From Metopolophium dirhodum (lineage: Eukaryota > Arthropoda > Insecta > Hemiptera > Aphididae): a DNA stretch of 64,000 bases. Both the position numbers and the translations under genes were made by a program. This document shows, piece after piece, positions 1-11,295 of this stretch. The stretch lies in NCBI RefSeq assembly GCF_019925205.1, contig NC_083565.1, positions 37,290,241 to 37,354,240 of the forward strand, in the 5' to 3' direction. Within the stretch, counting starts at the first letter, position 1. Each line of letters opens with the position of its first letter. The notes under the pieces were generated by a model that was given only the letters and a program-made list of their open reading frames with translations, was not told the DNA's origin and did not search any database.

Positions 1-147
1 CCGGAAAGTGAAAAAGATTGAAAACGAATTGAAAACAATGTATTATTTCGACTAGGTAGTAATTATCAAGGCAATGGACACAATAAATTAAAAAACACAC
101 ATCATTGCAAAAACAATACATTCTCCGCCCCTCTCAGAATAAAAAAT
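1..147 (+). repeat. right-terminal fragment of the AGATTCTGAGCG repeat family
   Basis: The stretch ends in the family's right terminus: an A-run, ACACACATCATTG, an AATACATT word and finally CTCAGAAT. The same order is seen at 12830-12874 and 16085-16134. The left part is cut by the window edge. It is non-coding. Confidence 0.7.
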
Positions 148-620
148 AAGGAAAAGCGAGAATTTTTTTATTTAGGTGTAACTATCTCTAGGGCTGTTCA
201 ATTATTTTTTTTACCTCTCGATTATTAATTTCACGTTTTAATTGATTATTTCGGTTAATCGAAAATTAATAGCAGTTGGTGAGTTGATTCCGGAGACCTA
301 CTTTATGTATTAGTTGATTCCCACGTCATTATTATGTATGTAAGACGTGATTTCCAGGTCATCAAGAGGTATGTACGAGTTGATTCCTGGGTCATTATAT
401 GTCACAGTATGCTGGTAATTTCATTACCATATACCAATTTTTAAAAGCTATGTGTTATACATTTTTACCAAATAACTAATTACTAAAATGCTTTGCGGTA
501 TAACTTTTACAAAGAATTGTAAAATTCAACACCAATAATAATGCAAATTGTTATTATCAAATTAAATAAATCAAAATTAATATTTATTTTCATATTATAT
601 ACTCTAGATTTTAGATCAAG
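148..620. other. gene-free AT-rich DNA with a short spaced repeat
   Basis: No gene is seen. A CTAGGGCTGTTCAA word near 195 followed by CGATTA/GGTTAATCG words resembles the end of the AATCGATTATA-type MITE seen at 24471. The word GTTGATTCC occurs at about 283, 313 and 379, each time near a CTTTATGT or TCATTATATGT word, which suggests a short degenerate repeat. Confidence 0.4.
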
Positions 621-1484
621 ATGAGAAGAAAACCGAAGGTAAAAGGTTCAATAACTAATAAGGAGATAATTAAATACAAGGATGAAATAATTTGTCAAAA
701 TATTCAAAGTAAGTACACTAATTTACAAAAAATGTATGTATACTGGCCAACCTAGAATACTTAATATTTATATTGATTCTATATAAAACTGCCAGTCACC
801 TAAAGTAACCTCACATCTGACCTTCAAGTAAAAATTTTATTTTATTTTTCTATTACTTAATTCAGAAATAGCTGGTATAAATGTGGTCGTTTGGAAAAAA
901 ATTGCAGACAATCTCAGTGCGAGTCTGATGGATAAAGTAACACTTGAATCATTGCGTATGAGAGTATGCTGTGATGGAGGAAAACTACTTGATGTCTAAG
1001 GTTTGGTACCATAATCCATATCTACCAAATTTGATGGTGAATATAACACCAGTTCAGAATCAATTTTAAAGTAAAATTTGTTACCTTCCTTATCAATAAA
1101 AATTACATACATTTCATAAAAATTTTTTATACTTATAAAAATGTATAGGGAATTTCTACCTAATATACAAGACGACCCTTCAAGTGATGAAAATGACTGT
1201 AGTTCACCGAAGGAAAAAATAATTTTTGATGTAACGTTCTCAGTTAAAGAATGGGAATTAATAAGACCCAGAGAAAATGTTTATAATAAAAAAAAGAGGT
1301 GCAAGAACGTATACAATGCTAACCCGTACGAGTGGAGTAATGTTATACACTTTTTTTTACACACTCGGCTACCTTGTTGCTTATCATTCACAAAACCTTA
1401 CAAAACCTATGTGAATGGAAAATGTTCAGACTGTCACTCCGTGTTCTACGGAACAATTGATGCAATTCCAGCAATGAATGCGAG
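621..1484 (+). pseudogene. remnant of an unrecognised multi-exon gene (three exon-like blocks)
   Basis: Three coding-like blocks lie in order. Block 1 (621-708) starts with ATG (MRRKPKVKGS...) and ends at a clean donor CAAA/GTAAGT in phase 1. Block 2 follows a pyrimidine-rich acceptor (ATTCAG at 860-865) and reads in phase from 866 (IAGINVVVWKKIADNL...) to a stop at 997-999. Block 3 (1141-1484) reads MYREFLPNIQDDPSSDEND..., has a C-x2-C (GKCSDCHS) near residue 95 and ends at the donor CGAG/GTCAGT. The acidic stretch followed by VTFSVKEWELI and then PCCLSF...CSDC looks like a real protein, probably a multicopy family. Block 2 stops before any usable donor and block 3 has no obvious acceptor, so the gene looks broken. 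I do not recognise the function. Block 3 could instead be an independent single-exon gene. Confidence 0.45.
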
Positions 1485-1649
1485 GTCAGTATATATTTCA
1501 GAACTATTATTGATTCTGAGTAGAGTAATAAAAATATTAATTTTACAATTATGGTTGTTTTATTTAATGGGGTTGGCTGTGATCTGTATTGCAGTTATCG
1601 GTATTGTGAGGAGCCTTGTATTATATATTACATTATGACTCCATGAGAA

Positions 1650-2130
1650 ATCAAGTGAATATACAATGTGGTCAAATGTTGAGATTGGTGTCAAAAGCTT
1701 TGTTTAAATTTTCGAGAATTTGCGAGCTTGATCCCGGAATTTGCGAGTCATCCAAAGCTAAGATATGAGTTTTCAAAGTTACAAAATGAACTATTTATGA
1801 GAAATTTTGTTTTAAATTTTTCATCCTTAGTTATTGAACATTTTATATTGTATAATTATATTAACATTTTATTAATTACAATAATTAATAATTTTCGATA
1901 TTTTGATAAATTAACGTATTGAAATTTGAAATTTAAGTGCTTATAAAAATAATCTCTTTGAATTTTTAAAATTATATGACAAGCCTCATATTAAATTTTT
2001 ATGCTTTTTGACACAATGAATAAAAAACAATACTAAACTAATTATAGTAAAATTTTCATGTATCTACAGTTATTCGTTTTTGAATTCCAACAAATTTACT
2101 AAATTCATTACATGAGAAATCAAGTAATAA
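1650..2130 (+). repeat. internal fragments of the AGATTCTGAGCG repeat family
   Basis: CATGAGAAATCAAGTGAATA (1648) and the run from 1811 (TTTTAAATTTTTCATCCTTA) to CATGTATCTACAGTTATTCG (2059) match the interior of the copies at 11296 and 14660 in the same order. It is diverged and non-coding. Confidence 0.65.
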
Positions 2131-2202
2131 TCAATCTCGTAAAAACATATCATCTGAATAACCTCTGACATAGACGGGAATTTTTGAGGAAGGTAGAGGA
2201 TA
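2131..2202 (-). pseudogene. Tudor-gene exon fragment, minus strand
   Basis: On the minus strand this reads 23 residues (YPLPSSKIPVYVRGYSDDM...) then a stop. It is a near-identical, oppositely oriented copy of the block at 3262-3330 (YPLPSSKMPIYVRGYPDEI...). The other copy is preceded by TTTTAG, but here the equivalent bases read TTTTAC, so the AG acceptor is lost. It is assigned to a Tudor family only because its plus-strand twin follows a Tudor-like exon. Confidence 0.45.
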
Positions 2203-2312
2203 GTAAAACATAAATTCTGTCCTCTTTTTAAAATGTTTTCCTTTTGTAGTATGCATAAATAATTAAACGTAGATAATTTTTAAAAATAGCAACTCATTAT
2301 TATCAATTTCAA

Positions 2313-3842
2313 ATATCCCTATTTTTATCAAATAACTAATAAATAAACTTTTTTTCTATCCCAAAAATTTGCTGATTACAGCAACTTCAAAGATAAAACA
2401 AATACAGTTATTCTTAATAATTAAAAAAAAACCATTTTTTTTCAAAAGTATAGTGTTCTAAATACATTACTATGACTGTAAGATAGAACCTAAAAAATAC
2501 GTTTGGAATTCTCAATTATCTAAATATATTATGTTCATTATTCATAGTGCATCTTTCAATTGTATTCAAAATTATTAATAATATGTGTATTTACATTTTC
2601 AGATAAAGGAGAAAACAGTAAGGTTCAATTTTCAGTCAAATATATTATTTCTAAAACTAAAAAAAAAAATTGAGATAAGCAAATTTCCAATGCAATTTTT
2701 CTACCTAACCTAACGCAAGTACTTCAAGTAATTTAGCAAACTAAAACTTAAGTAGAAATGGTGTTTATAACATCAAGGGCTACAAATTTCAAACCAAAAC
2801 TAATAGTTTAAAAATAGTAAATAATATTTTGCTTATTTGTAATAATTTTTTGATATTAACAAATTTGGGGTAAGTATCTGTGTAATGTTTTAGGTAAACA
2901 TTGTTTCCAACTGGTTTAACTATGTTCATACTTTAAATTGGTTATGAACCAAATTTTAGATATTTTATTATAAAATGAAAATTTTACTGTAATTAATAAG
3001 AGTTGTATTTAGTATATAAACTTCTTGTAAATATTGAACTGAACTTATTTTGATGCGCATAGTTTATGCTAATATTTATTTTTATAGTTGAACATTATAA
3101 ACCAATAGTCGCAAAAACTCATGAATATGTGGTAGTATATTCTGGGATTTATAGAGGGAATTATAGAGCTATGGTCTTGATGCCAGATTTTGATACAAAT
3201 ATGGTCAAATGTACTTTAATTGATTTTGGTAAAATTTATATGATTCCGATTTATATTTTAGTATCCTCTACCTTCCTCAAAAATGCCCATCTATGTCAGA
3301 GGTTATCCAGATGAAATATTTGGTGTTTAAATTTTAACTAAATTAATGAAAGGTGTGCGATATTTGTGATTATAAACTATAATAATAATTATAAAATTCA
3401 ACTGAAACAAGTATAAAACCCCTATTGATGCAGTATTAAACTGTTAAGAGGCCCAAATTTATTAATCCTTTCCTATATTCATTATTCATGCATACATCAA
3501 TATAACCAATCAATTAGTCAAAAACAGTTAATCGATTAAACTGAAATTTAAGAAATATAGTTGCTATGCAATATAATAATTTTGAATATAATTGAAAGAT
3601 ACACTATGAATAATAAACATAATATTTTTAGATAATTGAGAATTCCAAACGTATTTTTTAGGTTCTTACAGTAATAGTAATGTATTTAGAACACTATACT
3701 TTTGAAAAAAAAAATTTTTTATGTATTAAGAATACCTGTATTTGTTTTATCTTTGAATTTGCTGTAATCAGCACATTTTTGGGATCGAAAAAAAGCTTAT
3801 TCATTAGTTGTTTGATAAAAATAAGGATATTTAGGGATGCCT
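2313..3842. repeat. inverted repeat, arms about 2313-2583 and 3572-3842
   Basis: The left arm contains CAAAAGTATAGTGTTCTAAA, TACGTTTGGAATTCTCAATT and TTGCTGATTACAGCAA. The right arm carries their reverse complements (TTTAGAACACTATACTTTTG and so on) in mirror order. Identity is roughly 90% by eye over about 270 bp, with a spacer of about 1 kb. The spacer holds the plus-strand Tudor-like exon and otherwise gene-free AT-rich DNA (2584-3065). Confidence 0.7.
3088..3330 (+). pseudogene. Tudor-domain exon fragment, plus strand
   Basis: After a TTTTTATAG acceptor (3079-3087) the frame reads VEHYKPIVAKTHEYVVVYSG..., then YRGNYRAMVL...VKCTLIDFGKIYMIP. This has the shape of a Tudor domain: the YRA/V.V.FVDYG pattern, with a basic YRG start and an IDFG turn. 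From 3262, after a second possible acceptor (TTTTAG), the sequence reads YPLPSSKMPIYVRGYPDEIF and stops at 3328-3330, shifted by one base from the first part. Tudor domains bind methylated arginine or lysine and are common in piRNA-pathway proteins. That is family knowledge, and this copy is a partial and probably dead gene piece. Confidence 0.5.
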
Positions 3843-4350
3843 AAATTTTATGAATTTTGCCCATTGAAAAAAAGAAAGTTAGGTATCACTGCTCTTAAGA
3901 TTCTTGGACTTATAACTCATTTTCAGCTTACATTATGCTTCCATTGTAATTTCGAGTTTCTTTAATTTATTTATTTTTAAATTTGTTTTAGTATTAACTC
4001 TGCTAATGATTCAAAAATTATAAGTACAACCAATGGTTGTATGATAACAAATTAAGGTAAATATAATTTTCTTTCCTTTTAAGTACTACTTATGATTATT
4101 ATGTTCATAGAAAAATTTATATTTGAAGCGTATATGTATCTAGAACTTTCAGAAATAATGGTAGTTACAATTTTGTTGATAACGATACTTTATTAAACAC
4201 TTCTAGAGTACAGGTAAACTAAATTTATATTTCTTACTGGTCAAATCATTAAAAAAAACTTGAGAAATTTGTAAATTCAAAATAGAGTTTTGTTGTTATA
4301 TTATTTTTGTTACTTTTAATTTTCTTTCAAACTCATATTTAATCATCTAA
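3843..4350. other. gene-free AT-rich DNA
   Basis: I see no coding frame with exon borders and no recognisable repeat here. Confidence 0.4.
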
Positions 4351-4476
4351 GTGCCCTTCTTACAATGTTCGGTAAAGTGTCGATTAACGCTAACCAACTA
4401 ATAACAGATTATATTACTGTCAAAATCGGACGGTTAAGTATCGGTTAATCTTAACCGGAAATTGTAAGAACCGCCC
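4351..4476. mobile_element. 126 bp PIF/Harbinger-like MITE
   Basis: The ends are inverted: GTGCCCTTCTTACAAT at the left, and GGGCGGTTCTTACAAT as the reverse complement of the right end. A TAA trinucleotide flanks both sides (4348-4350 and 4477-4479), which is the TTA/TAA target duplication typical of PIF/Harbinger elements. There is no coding capacity. Confidence 0.65.
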
Positions 4477-5176
4477 TAAGTCTACTTGTAATATTGACAG
4501 TTGGTGTTTTATTAACCACAAATTGTATATTTAAATATTCAAAGAGTTCACCTGAACATGATGATATTTTATCGCTGCATCGACTATTTACATATTCCAA
4601 AATTCTATACTTTGAATTAACTGCATAACATCTTTTTCTGTCTTAGTCGAGTATCTGTAAAATGCATACAGTTAAAAAAAAAATCAATCAATTGTGATTA
4701 AATATTTTGAAAATTATAACTGATTAGTAATGGTAATTATTTTTAATAATATTTTGAGTATAACCTTAAAACACCATATTTAATAATCAAAATTGTAGCC
4801 ATACTAACTAGTATAGTTTTCATATTATTTTAGCCTAAAATGACCGCAGGTTTCAAAACGGGCTTTATTGCTGTAAACCTTTACAACAATTAGGACATAT
4901 TATATGCAAATTACGAAAAACTAAGGTTATCAACCCAAGTACCTGTAGAGCATAACTTTAATTATTTTATAAAGAAAACAATGAATTAGGGGCTCTATTA
5001 AAATTAATAAGATAAGACGTCTAGAAAACATACCATTTTAAATTTGTATAAAGTACTAAAAGAGTGGAATTCAAAATAAAGATTTCTATACTATACAATT
5101 TTAACTATTCATTGCTAACAATAATAAAATATACATTAACCAAATAATATTAAAGTTAATAAATTTGATAACTTAC
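4477..5176. other. gene-free AT-rich DNA
   Basis: No credible exon, repeat or RNA gene is seen between the MITE and the Tudor-like exons. Confidence 0.4.
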
Positions 5177-5891
5177 TCATTTTTGATTCTAATAATTGTT
5201 TTTCATCAACACAATTTTTCAACTTTGTGTTATTACAGTTAATATCAACAAAAACAGCTCCTTTCGTGTAGATTCTAATAATAAATAAATAATAATAACA
5301 ATAATAATAAAATGTACAACAAATAATATAATAAAAACTAATAAGTATAAATAATATTAGTTTTAAGTTATAACTCAATATTTACACTCTATGACAGAAG
5401 GGGTTTAATAGAAAATGTTGTTTTCTTCGGAATAAAATCTTTGAATATGACTGGTAAAACCTAGAATACAATAGTTGTTATCACATTAAGTGAATAATTA
5501 AATTTAGGCGTTTAAAATGTAAATAACTTTACTTACTAATGGTTCATACATAAAATAATATGGAAGGACACAAACAGATTTTCTAATTTAGTTTCATAAA
5601 CATTTCCATAATCAATTAATTGAATTATGGTTTTGTCAGTTAGCAATTCATTGAAACTAATTAGTTTCCCTCTGAACCTTAATAAACACAGAAAATAATT
5701 TATAAAAGTTAGACACTTGCTGCATGTTGTGTATAATATAACTAAAGTACATTATTTCTTAATTATATACTAAAAAATTACCATTTGCCTTCAATTTCAA
5801 CAGCTACTATTTTTAATCCTTCAAATTGTGTAACTTTATTAAATAAGCTACTCTCTATATTTATTGCATGTCTTTCTTTCGTTTTTCCATT
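5177..5891 (-). pseudogene. Tudor-domain gene fragment, three exon-like blocks, minus strand
   Basis: Exon A (5891-5782) reads NGKTKERHAINIESSLF...FEGLKIVAVEIEGK and ends at a GTAATT donor. Exon B (5677-5537) follows TTATTAAG and joins in phase to give EGKWFRGKLISF...IIQLIDYGNVYETKLENLF, a good Tudor signature (W-F-R-G at the first strands, D-Y-G-N in the turn). Its donor is ATTA/GTAAGT. Exon C (5274-5177) follows a long TTATTATTAG tract, reads IYTKGAVFVDINCNN... and ends at GTAAGT. Joining B to C directly makes a TAA at the junction, so either an exon is missing or the gene is dead. Tudor proteins usually act in germ granules and the piRNA pathway. A functional role here is unproven. Confidence 0.5.
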
Positions 5892-7482
5892 TTATGATAG
5901 GTTGACAACAAAGTATACATTTTTAAAATGACTGGGTTGCAAATAAATCTATTAAATTAAAATAAATATTATAATCTTTAATATTTAAAAAAAAAAAAAA
6001 AGATTATCATTGGTAGGTAGTAGATATGATTTTACTGATATTCAGTTCAGTCAGTTTAGTGTTAGGCATGTAAGTGGTATTTTTTCCATACTATGTATTA
6101 TTGTTTTTATATTTATCTAATGTTTAACATATTAATATACATTTTGGTCACAATCTTATTTTGGTGCATTATTTAGCAGTTTATATAACTGATATGTTTG
6201 TGAGTTTCGGAATTAATTATTTCATAAACGTTACATTAATAATAAAGTAAATATTCAATAAATAGCTCTTTCATCTGATTAACCTACTTCCTTATTGGTT
6301 CCTATAAATGTATTCTTTATGATTATTAAAGTTATTTTAGAAATAATAGATCTACGATTTTATCAGAAGGTAATTGTGATGGACTAGCATATGTTGAAAT
6401 TCTTATTTTTTTTAAAAAAGAATTATAGAGAATAACATGCTGCAAGAATCAGGATATACACTACCTATACACAGGTTTAACAGTATGCACTACTTTAATA
6501 ATTTCACTTTAATAGTTAATTTATGTTATAAATCATTGTTTTATAAGATAAAGAAGGTATAATATTGTAACACTAAATAGTTTTATTATTTCAAAACTGT
6601 GCGGAGTATGATAACGGAATCGTTGTTTCCAAACTACTGAGCAATAAGTTGTTTTAAGCATAATACTCTAAACAATTCAAACATAATATCAAAGAAACAT
6701 AGTGTCAACAAAGCGTAATGTAGTAGTGTAAAAAAATTATAAAGAGTAGCATAATGCAAAATGTATAATATATAATATCAAGTGTTTAGTTTAGATACAT
6801 TGAGTTTAAGAGTATTTAAGTACATAGTACATAAGGAACATGAACAAAAGTAATCCATAGAAATCGCTAACTCTAACCCTAGGCACCAACTTTGTGTCAT
6901 AAATTGAAGTGTAATGATGTTAGTATATCTAACTTATCTCTAACCAACAGTAATGGGGATAGAGAACCAGCACTTGACATCAATCAAAAACTTATGCAGC
7001 ACAGTATAATATATTAAAGAGTAGTGTATGTATAGAATTGTTTGTGTACCTATACCAAATATCTTATTGCTTTTAAGAGAAATAAATCTGTATCCCTAGC
7101 TGAATATAAACAAAATAAACTTAACTTTAAATTTGTGACTAAATGTTGTTAATATATTTGGCAATAATGTGTTGTGATTGTTAATAAGAATGTATCTTTT
7201 TCTAGTTACTCATTAAAGTATTTGTAACTAATTGAAAATGGTTGAATGCAATCAAAATACAAAATTTATAAATGAATGTTGTCAGTGTGCAGGTAAATCT
7301 ACAATGACATAAGGCTAATCAAATAGTGCAATTAATTATTACAATATTGGAATAATAACATGTGTACTTGCTAGCTGATTTTGAGAAACTAAATGTCAAT
7401 GTTATGAATCAATGTGAACATGGTTTGTTTGTAGTGTATAGTAATACAAATGTGAATTATTCAGTAAAATTAATTTAATATA
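5892..7482. other. gene-free AT-rich DNA
   Basis: This holds an A-run (about 5988-6001) and otherwise stop-rich AT sequence. I see no gene, RNA gene or structured repeat. Confidence 0.4.
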
Positions 7483-9437
7483 TTACTCAAAAGCCTGTGC
7501 GAATAGATTTATGTCCCGTAACAGGTCGTCTAAGTCTTTGAGCACACTTGACAATAGACAATGTGTGGCAGGCAGTAGTTGCTGCTGCTCCATACAAGTC
7601 TGGTTTGCCTCACAGGATTCAACGAGATACAGCTGGCAGTATCTGCGTTGAATAAGATTGTTCCGGATCAAGTCATTACTTGTCGTCCAATATCGCTGAA
7701 CAGTGAACACATTCGATCACCGACCTGGCAAGCGTGGTGTGTTGAGGTCGGTCGAGAACGCAGCAAATGCCAGCGGATGTTATTTCGGTAGTGTCTGCCT
7801 TTCACCGAATCTTCAACCAACAACCTCTGTATCTTCAACCAACAACCTCTGTAGTAAATGCGGTGCAGGTATCAACACACACGGTCCTGAAACGGCCATC
7901 AGACCGTCATTGCAGCATGTAGAAAAATGATTTAGGTTGTTTGCTTGCACCTAAAGATAACATTGTTAACATATTTGCACAAATTATAAATTTATAACAT
8001 GAAAAAAAAAATTAGCAGCTATCAAAAATGTATTTATGTATGTTCCTATAACCTATACATATTTGGTGCCTCAGTTAGAATAATGTAAGAGTAAGGGCTA
8101 GCTAAGAGGGTTTTTATTCCAATCTAATTTATTTTTTAACTGAGAAAATCTGTTATTTAAAATTATAAAATGTTATCATTGCCTTGACCATAAGCGTCAG
8201 CTTAAAGAAGGTCGATTAATTATGTAATTTTGTTCTTTTTAATGTGTAAATATTGATAAATATGTAAAATTAAATTAAATTAAAATGTGTAATATAATCT
8301 TAGCTGTCACAAAGAATGAATCATCATTGATAGCATCAACCATTACAATATTGTCTGAAAAATCAGTATAAGTTCCTATATTTGGGGCTGGAGGCAAATA
8401 TTGGACATGCTTAATATTGCCATTGGTGTCATCATAGACTGAAGGCCTGAATGTCCTTCACCTTTTGTTCAGTATCACTCAAGATCAGTATAAGATCAAA
8501 TAAATATATAGTTTAATAAGATTATATTATTAATATTGAAATTAACGTTATCTATGGGAATAATATTATGTGAGAAATCAAATAAAACTTAAATAAACAT
8601 ACCTGGTCCAGTAATGATGTTTGTGGATGTCAATGTCGAAGACTTGGCAGTTTTGATACATCCTTGCCAATCTCCCTGCCCCTAAACAGTGAACACATTC
8701 GGTACCCAATCTGGTAAGCATGGTGTGTTGAGGTCGATGGAGAACGCAGCAAATTCCTAACCTAACCGGCGTATGTTATTTTGTTAGCGTCTGCCTTCCA
8801 CTGAATCTTCAACCAACAACCTCTGTAGTAAATGCGGTGCAGTTGTCAAGACACGCGGTCCTGAAACAGCCAACAGACCGTCATTGCAGCATGTAGAAAA
8901 ATGATTGAGAGTCGTTTGCTCGCACCTAAAGTGGCAGGCCCTACAATACGCAGACGTAATTCAACACGCCTATGTTGTGAGGGTGCTGTACGCCAGCCGG
9001 TCAATTTAGCAGCGGCATATGTCCAACAACCGGAGCAATTTGTTCAACCTGAAATTTAAGAGACATGATTGTATTTTGTTTTTGCTTTATCAACATTAAA
9101 TTAATAATATAATAATACAAAATATTTACTGACCTATTCAATGTCCAATGACATATAGTGGTGAAATGTCGAAAACACCAACAAAATTATCATCATATGA
9201 TACCACTACGACTTGAACTGGTACTTGTTTGTCTCCGTTCATGAAAACTTCAACGATTTCAACGTTGTTGTCGTCAATCGCGAATTGCACTTGCTCAACT
9301 TTGTCGTCGTCCATCATGACTTAAACTGTTCTCTTCCAACAAAACTTCATCCATCTGGACTTGTACACCGGCATCGATATTTTCCACATGATCTTCTCGT
9401 TCTCGGTGAGGTCCGGCTACCTATAGAATCATTATAA
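7483..9437 (-). mobile_element. degraded Helitron, N-terminal part, internally duplicated (element A)
   Basis: On the minus strand, 9436 to about 9200 encodes an acidic stretch (VQVQMDEVLLEEN) like the N-terminal exon of the Helitron at 54.6 kb. About 8900-8690 and 7930-7700 are two diverged copies of one segment reading FSTCCNDGL...L.RLLVED, the CC-containing block that precedes the Rep domain in Helitron proteins. 7710-7483 continues (YCQLYLVESCEANQT, then LDDLLRDINLFAQAFE), matching the YGQLY.D..EA....L...NPFAQ.F stretch typical of the family. Stops and frameshifts interrupt every block, and the Rep and helicase domains are absent. The gap at 7935-8680 is AT-rich and intron-like. Family assignment is from remembered motifs. 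Confidence 0.65.
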
Positions 9438-9721
9438 TACAAAATATTTATTCAATGAGTATTTGTGTTTTACCGTTCTTTCGATAATCCAGTGCTGCTG
9501 TAAGCGTAATAGATGTGATAAGAAAGTATAATGATGTTGTGTCCATGGATAATATAAGAACTTATCAATAGAAATTTTAGTGATACGGTTTTAACGTTAT
9601 ATGGGGCCAATATTGATATTATGATAATTGATAAATGATAATAAATAAAATGTATGATTAATTAGTAATAATTAACGATCTATATTATTCTATATTCTAA
9701 TTAATTTACCTATTACTTTGT

Positions 9722-9870
9722 TTAGGGCTCGTTTTACAATCATAGTTTAAACCTCGGTTACATTTAACCCACTGATTTTACCGGCCGAATTCCGCGGTTT
9801 AACCTAATGTAATACTGGCCTTATTGGCATGTCACCGGTCAATACAATAATAATGGCAGATGAGGTTATC
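9722..9870. mobile_element. possible Harbinger-like MITE terminus
   Basis: GGGCTCGTTTTACAATCATA follows a TTA trinucleotide and is followed by GGTTAC/TTTAACC words. It resembles the terminus of the 4351 MITE (GGGCGGTTCTTACAAT). No matching right end is found. Confidence 0.35.
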
Positions 9871-10094
9871 GATGAACTGAGTATCCAAAAAATTAGAAAA
9901 CTGGATTTTGAATTATAACTATTTTTTTTGTTTATTGTATTAAACACGGGATTGGAGCTAGTATGAATTTAAAATAAATGCTATTAAGTATTAGGTACCT
10001 ACTATACAGTTTGTGTTAATTCTTATTACGCCTTGATCCACGCTTATTTCAATAGGTAACAAGTTGTTCAACAGGGATTTCAACAATTTATATT

Positions 10095-10375
10095 ATGTAC
10101 TTACGGGTAGTAAAAGTAACGTGTTACTGTAATGACGTTACTTTGATTGTAACGCGTTACGTAATTTCATTAGAATTATTTACAAGTAACAAAAATGTAA
10201 TGGAAATTACTTTTGAAAAGTAATTTCTATAGAATAACTTTTTCATTTGAAAAGTAATGTAATTTAATTACAATTTTATTTAAGTTACGAGTAAAGTAAC
10301 TTAATTACATTTATCTCTTAATAACGAGTAAAGTAACTTAATTACTTTTTAAAAGTAACTTATCACCACTGATTA
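10095..10375. mobile_element. hAT-like MITE made of GTAACG/AAGTAACT words
   Basis: The interior consists almost entirely of GTAACG, AAGTAACTT and AATTACTTTT words in both orientations. The right end reads TAACTTATCACCACTG, so on the other strand the element starts CAGTGGTGATAAGTTA. Ends beginning CAGTG are typical of hAT elements. A longer relative lies at 59462-60142. Confidence 0.55.
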
Positions 10376-11295
10376 TTATATATTTCATCCCCCCTAGCAA
10401 AATTCCTAAATACACCACTGCACAAAGTGGTGATCATACCTATTTATTTAGTAATGGGTTTTATTATAATCCAGGTACCCGACATTTATATTGCGGTCGA
10501 CCACAAGATGGAGAGATGAAATTCACCCTTATCATTGTGTGAACCATACTATAGCCTTCAGTGATATTATAGTAACAGGTGACCGACCATCCCGGGGGAC
10601 CATGTTTCATGTGTCACTACTGATATGGGTGGGCGTGTGGTTTTTAACTTTTTTGACTGCGTTCAGGAAGGCGGTGCACACTTAAACCTACGTATTCAAA
10701 AAGCCAGGAAAATTCCCTACAAGATGACCATAATTCTAAAATGTATACAGTGTAAGACTGGCACACTTTTGGCCCATGGTTCATTTTTTTTAAAGGGCCC
10801 CATAGTGAAATACAAAGGCCCCAAAATAATGTACTTAACATTTTGTTGAAAAACGTTCTCACCATTTTTTTCTTTAAAAATACATTTATTCAAATTATGA
10901 TTTGAATAAAATTTTTAAGCATACCTAAATACCACATATTTTTCAAATTCCTGATATTTTTTTACTACTTAAGGAGGGTTCTGTGGCGATACAAACTTCT
11001 GTTTTTCAAATTATAACCACACTTTTTTACTGCAAATTATTTAGCAAGTGAATTTCTTCAACATTTTGATGTATCAAAATCAAAAGATAAAATGATTACT
11101 CTTAACTTTGACTGAAACTTGAATGAAATCTAAATCTGTATAACAAAAAAAAAAACAAAGGTACATACGAATAAATAAAAACCTGCCGATTAAAGTGACC
11201 AGCGTAATCAATGTACAACGTAATTCGATAACTTTCAAAATTATAACTTTAGATACTACCTATGCAAAATCATTGTAGATTTACGCTCATTTTTT
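10376..11295. other. gene-free DNA
   Basis: Short overlapping open frames occur on both strands around 10490-10865 without splice sites or recognisable domains. A CCCCCC tract and a CACCACTG word (10381-10422) look like a further element end. Nothing else is supported. Confidence 0.35.

Noticed and set aside
6869..6884. Telomere-like CTAACCCTAGG word
   Set aside because: It is a single occurrence, not an array of the insect TTAGG repeat.
10491..10865. Three overlapping short frames on both strands
   Set aside because: No splice sites, domains or duplicated counterpart. They are probably chance.
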